From JBBRCX01 sp038204465 (GTDB lineage Bacteria; Planctomycetota; Phycisphaerae; Tepidisphaerales; Tepidisphaeraceae): a stretch of DNA of 46,750 nucleotides. Shown in pieces: positions 44,276 through 46,750 of this stretch (position 1 is its first letter; every line of letters begins with the position of its first letter). Under the pieces are notes generated by a model, which saw only the letters and a program-made list of their open reading frames with translations, was not told the origin of the DNA and did no database searches. Made by a program: the position numbers and the translations under genes. The stretch lies in NCBI GenBank assembly GCA_038204465.1, contig JBBRCX010000028.1, positions 1-46,750 of the forward strand. Direction: 5' to 3'.

Positions 44276-45115
44276 TCACGCTCGTGCCGGCTCCTTCATC
44301 GTCTCCCGCGCCTTGCGTGACAGTTCCGCGAGGTGGCCATCGTTGGCCATCACCTGTTCCAAGTGCCGCATGCGCTGCGAACCGGCGGTCTTGATCATCC
44401 GCTCGCCGTAAATGCGGTCGAGCCAGAAGCGCGAGTACGTAGCGAGGCCTTCCTTGAGCTCGTGCAGACGGTCATCGGGATAACGCTGGCTCATGTTCAT
44501 GGTGAACATGCGCCGCCGCTGACTGCCGCCGAATGCCGCGTGCTTCGTGTTGTGATGAAAAACGGCAACGTCGCCCGGCTTCGTCTCCATCGCCACCGCG
44601 GGCACGTCGCGGCCTTCGAGGCCGAGTTTCTTCTTAGGATCGGACAGCAGCGGCGTCAACGACTCGGCGTACTGGTCGCCATGTACGTGACTTCCCGGGA
44701 TCACGCGCAGCGCACCCGTGTCGCGCGTGAGCGGATCGAGATAGAAGGCGATCTTGAGATGCCCGAGGTTCTGGTGCCATCCATCGGAGTGCCAGGGCGT
44801 ATCTCCCACGTAGTAGTTGCCATCGCTGCTGAGGTAATTGAAGTCCTCGCCGAGCAGGCTCGTGGCGACGCCGACGATACGTGGATCGTCGAGCAGCGAG
44901 CACAGCCCATCGTGCTGATCGATGAACGGCACGATCGCCGACCGCACCTTCCCATCGTGCGCTCTTCCATGATGCCCGCCGCCGTTCGCGGCAAAGACAT
45001 CCTCGAAATTGCGGATCATCTCGTCCGTCCGGTCGGCAAGCATTCCGGGCAATACGAGGTAGCCAAATGTTTCGAAGAACCGGATTTGCTCCGCGCGAAG
45101 TGGGATGGGCTGCAT
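44276..45115 (-). CDS. Phytanoyl-CoA dioxygenase (PhyH) family protein
   Basis: The protein has 279 residues. It is a 2-oxoglutarate and Fe(II)-dependent oxygenase. The iron ligands appear as WHSDGWHQ (His, Asp) and as FHHNTKHAAFGG (His). The 2-oxoglutarate-binding Arg lies in the following SQRRRMFTMNMSQRY. The N-terminal helix EQIRFFETFGYLVLPGML is typical of the family. Substrates range from fatty acyl-CoA to amino acids and small metabolites and cannot be inferred here. The ATG at 45115 fits the family start; the frame extends to 45238 without similarity and would overlap the next gene. Confidence 0.87.
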   Translation of the reverse strand: MQPIPLRAEQIRFFETFGYLVLPGMLADRTDEMIRNFEDVFAANGGGHHGRAHDGKVRSAIVPFIDQHDGLCSLLDDPRIVGVATSLLGEDFNYLSSDGNYYVGDTPWHSDGWHQNLGHLKIAFYLDPLTRDTGALRVIPGSHVHGDQYAESLTPLLSDPKKKLGLEGRDVPAVAMETKPGDVAVFHHNTKHAAFGGSQRRRMFTMNMSQRYPDDRLHELKEGLATYSRFWLDRIYGERMIKTAGSQRMRHLEQVMANDGHLAELSRKARETMKEPARA

Positions 45116-45188
45116 GCAAATATCCCACCGCAGAAATCGAGCCTCGTCAAGCTTCAATGCGCGAGTGCCCCGCGATCCCGCCGTGCGC

Positions 45189-46550
45189 TCACGGCAGACA
45201 GGCCTGTATTCCATCGGCATCGATTGCGGAATAGGCATCCTGCGAAACCAGCCCCAGCCAGGGGTCCGATCGCGGGGTCAGGAAAAGCTCCGCATACACT
45301 CGATCGTTCAACTTCTCCACGCCCTCGCGCGCCGCGCCCTGTGCAAGCCAGCCATGGATCTGACGCCGGTATAAATACTCGTTTCGCACCGTGTCGAGCG
45401 CGACCGACTTCTCAAAATTGCGCATCATTCGCAGCAGCGGGTCCTCTACTTTGGCCTTCGAGATCGTCGCCTTCGCCGCCGTGCTCGCGAGGGGCGCTTT
45501 GCTCCTGATCAGCGCGACGCTGCCCGCGCCCAACTTCGCTTCGGATGCGTGCAGCGCCGCGACCCGCGCCCAGATCTCCTCGCCCGCCGCCGCGGGATTC
45601 GGTGCGGCCGCCACCGCTTCCACCACCCCCGCCTCAAAGGTCGCTTTGGAAACCGCAATGGGCGCCGCCTGGGCGGCCGTCGGGATCTCCGGTGTGCCGC
45701 TCGCGCCAGCTTCCGGCAGCAACGGACCGATGCCTCCGACTTCCGCGACGTCAGCCGCCCACGCCTGCGCCGCTTCCGCTTCCGCCTGCCGATGATGTTT
45801 CACCAGCGAAGCGGCCCGCTCCGCCTTCGTCTGGAGCTTCGAGTACTCGCCGAAAAATTCCCGCGTGGCTTTAAGCTGACGGGCGAATTCCGTCGCGCCG
45901 TACAGGCCCGGCAGCGCGTCAATCGGCCCACCGTCCGCGTCGAGAACGTAGTGAATGCTGTTGCCGGTGACGGTTCGCTTCAGCAATCGCCCGTCGCCGA
46001 AATCGATTGTCACAGTCGGCACCGGCCGAACCGACTTCCAGTGCAGGATGAATTGTTCCTGAAGCAGGGTTGAGACATTCGCGTCGGCGTAAAGCACCGT
46101 CCGGAAAAACCGGCTGTTGGCGCAACTCAGTTCTTCGTCCAGGTTGCCCAGCAGCCGCAATGAGAGGATTGGTTTCCCCTCGCGCCTGGCTGCCGCCTTC
46201 GCCTCTTCGAGATCGGTATACCAATAAAGCCCTGAAGCCCACGCGTCGCGTTGACGGGCAACGGCATCGATCGCATCCGCCACCTTCGCCCACGGCTCGT
46301 CGCGCCGCGTCAACTTCCCCTCACGAGCCCGCGCGATTTGCGCCCCGAATTCCTTCATGATGACTGCCAGCCCCTCCGGCCCCCGCCCCCTCAGCAGCGC
46401 AATTGCCGCCTTTGCTTCAGAAGGCTCTCCCACAACCGCCACCCGTGCCGCCGTCACCATACTCGCGTCTTCGGCGAGCGCCATCCGCTGCCATCCAACC
46501 CAACTCAAGATCGTCACCAGGATATAGCCCCAGCGCATCAACGGGTTCAT
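45189..46550 (-). CDS. Exported thioredoxin-fold-like protein of unknown function
   Basis: The protein has 453 residues. A signal peptide (about 1-26, ending MALA before Glu-Asp) predicts export. Residues about 108-225 look like a thioredoxin fold: YWYTDLEEAKAAARREGKPILSLRLLGNL, then SRFFRTVLYADANVSTLLQEQFILHW, then HYVLDADGGPIDALPGLYG, the order seen in DUF255/thioredoxin_7-like proteins. The redox pair CxxC is absent; only one cysteine lies at the position after the first helix (SCANSRFF). The rest is Ala-rich helix with low-complexity stretches. It is upstream of the PhyH-like gene on the same strand, 73 bp away. A non-redox binding or chaperone role is possible, but nothing is established. 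Confidence 0.65.
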   Translation of the reverse strand: MNPLMRWGYILVTILSWVGWQRMALAEDASMVTAARVAVVGEPSEAKAAIALLRGRGPEGLAVIMKEFGAQIARAREGKLTRRDEPWAKVADAIDAVARQRDAWASGLYWYTDLEEAKAAARREGKPILSLRLLGNLDEELSCANSRFFRTVLYADANVSTLLQEQFILHWKSVRPVPTVTIDFGDGRLLKRTVTGNSIHYVLDADGGPIDALPGLYGATEFARQLKATREFFGEYSKLQTKAERAASLVKHHRQAEAEAAQAWAADVAEVGGIGPLLPEAGASGTPEIPTAAQAAPIAVSKATFEAGVVEAVAAAPNPAAAGEEIWARVAALHASEAKLGAGSVALIRSKAPLASTAAKATISKAKVEDPLLRMMRNFEKSVALDTVRNEYLYRRQIHGWLAQGAAREGVEKLNDRVYAELFLTPRSDPWLGLVSQDAYSAIDADGIQACLP

Positions 46551-46705
46551 CGCAACCTCCGGTCGAGAAAACTCAGCAATCCGATGATTTCATAGACGGC
46601 CGCGCTGCCGGAAGGTTTCCAATTCCGAGCAATCGCTTCGATGCCCTTCGCGTCTTCGTGCCTTGTATGTTCAAAATACCATCAAAACGTTCTACTACGC
46701 CTCGT

Positions 46706-46750
46706 CGTGTTCGTGTGACGACGAGCGCAGCGAGGAGTCATGCGAACACG
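46706..46750. repeat. Inverted repeat at the right window edge
   Basis: CGTGTTCG at 46706-46713 pairs with CGAACACG at 46743-46750; TGAC at 46716-46719 and GTCA at 46737-46740 extend the stem past a two-base mismatch. The element may continue beyond the window. No gene is seen from 46551 to the end. Confidence 0.55.

Noticed and set aside
44333..45508. Plus-strand open frame opposite the PhyH-like gene
   Set aside because: The minus strand encodes the dioxygenase iron-binding motifs; the plus frame has none.

Overview
The window is high-GC DNA that most likely comes from a planctomycete, probably class Phycisphaerae. This placement is an inference from gene content; no marker gene was compared. 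The supporting features are: a small chlamydia/planctomycete-type histone H1-like protein (Hc1 family); three large exported proteins sharing the N-terminal LE-x-R-x-LL-S type motif known from planctomycete surface proteins; an ATP synthase b subunit with a signal peptide; and many genes without a clear Shine-Dalgarno site. No tRNA, rRNA, CRISPR array, phage region or intact transposase was recognised.

Layout. 0.2-7.1 kb holds a PDZ protein, a small Cys-Cys protein, and a minus-strand block of envelope genes: a GT-C glycosyltransferase-like protein, a small membrane protein, a membrane-anchored GspE/PilB relative with a broken Walker A motif, and a CvpA-type protein. 7.2-12.4 kb is an ATP synthase operon (AtpZ-like, AtpI-like, a, c, b, delta, alpha) that stops after alpha; gamma, beta and epsilon do not follow. 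12.7-17.7 kb has a non-RD Ser/Thr kinase, queF with a DnaQ-type exonuclease fused to a WYL-like domain, a FabZ-like dehydratase, the Hc1-like histone and an RCK/TrkA channel-like protein. 17.7-24.0 kb has an acyltransferase, an encapsulated-ferritin-like protein without an encapsulin, then leuA, hemB and ilvC and a DUF456 protein. 24.1-31.4 kb encodes an AddB-AddA recombination helicase/nuclease pair. 31.4-32.2 kb is a decayed spacer with a palindrome doublet and a broken RelE-like toxin gene. 32.2-34.6 kb has truD, an unrecognised HExxE protein and a SET-domain protein. 34.6-42.5 kb carries the three large surface proteins (Calx-beta, cyclophilin, sialidase-like) around a zinc alcohol dehydrogenase. 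42.7-46.6 kb has a UDP-sugar pyrophosphorylase, a phytanoyl-CoA dioxygenase-like enzyme and an exported thioredoxin-like protein.

The strongest regulatory signal is upstream of leuA. A 24-codon leader with nine Leu codons is followed by a 9-nt segment overlapping its stop codon. That segment can pair perfectly with the 5' arm of a GNRA-looped, U-tailed terminator. This is the layout of a classical ribosome-mediated leucine attenuator. Other signals are a 24-nt palindrome just before the ATP synthase operon, a TATAAT box so close to hemB that the mRNA may be leaderless, and interspersed hairpin repeats with CACGGGCG/CGCCCGTG arms, one pair in REPIN-like inverted arrangement.

The most unusual proteins are the GspE-like ATPase that has lost its Walker A lysine and gained membrane segments, the AddB whose nuclease motif reads Asp-Tyr-Arg instead of Asp-Tyr-Lys, the a subunit with a 16-histidine loop, and the paired SET-domain/HExxE genes.
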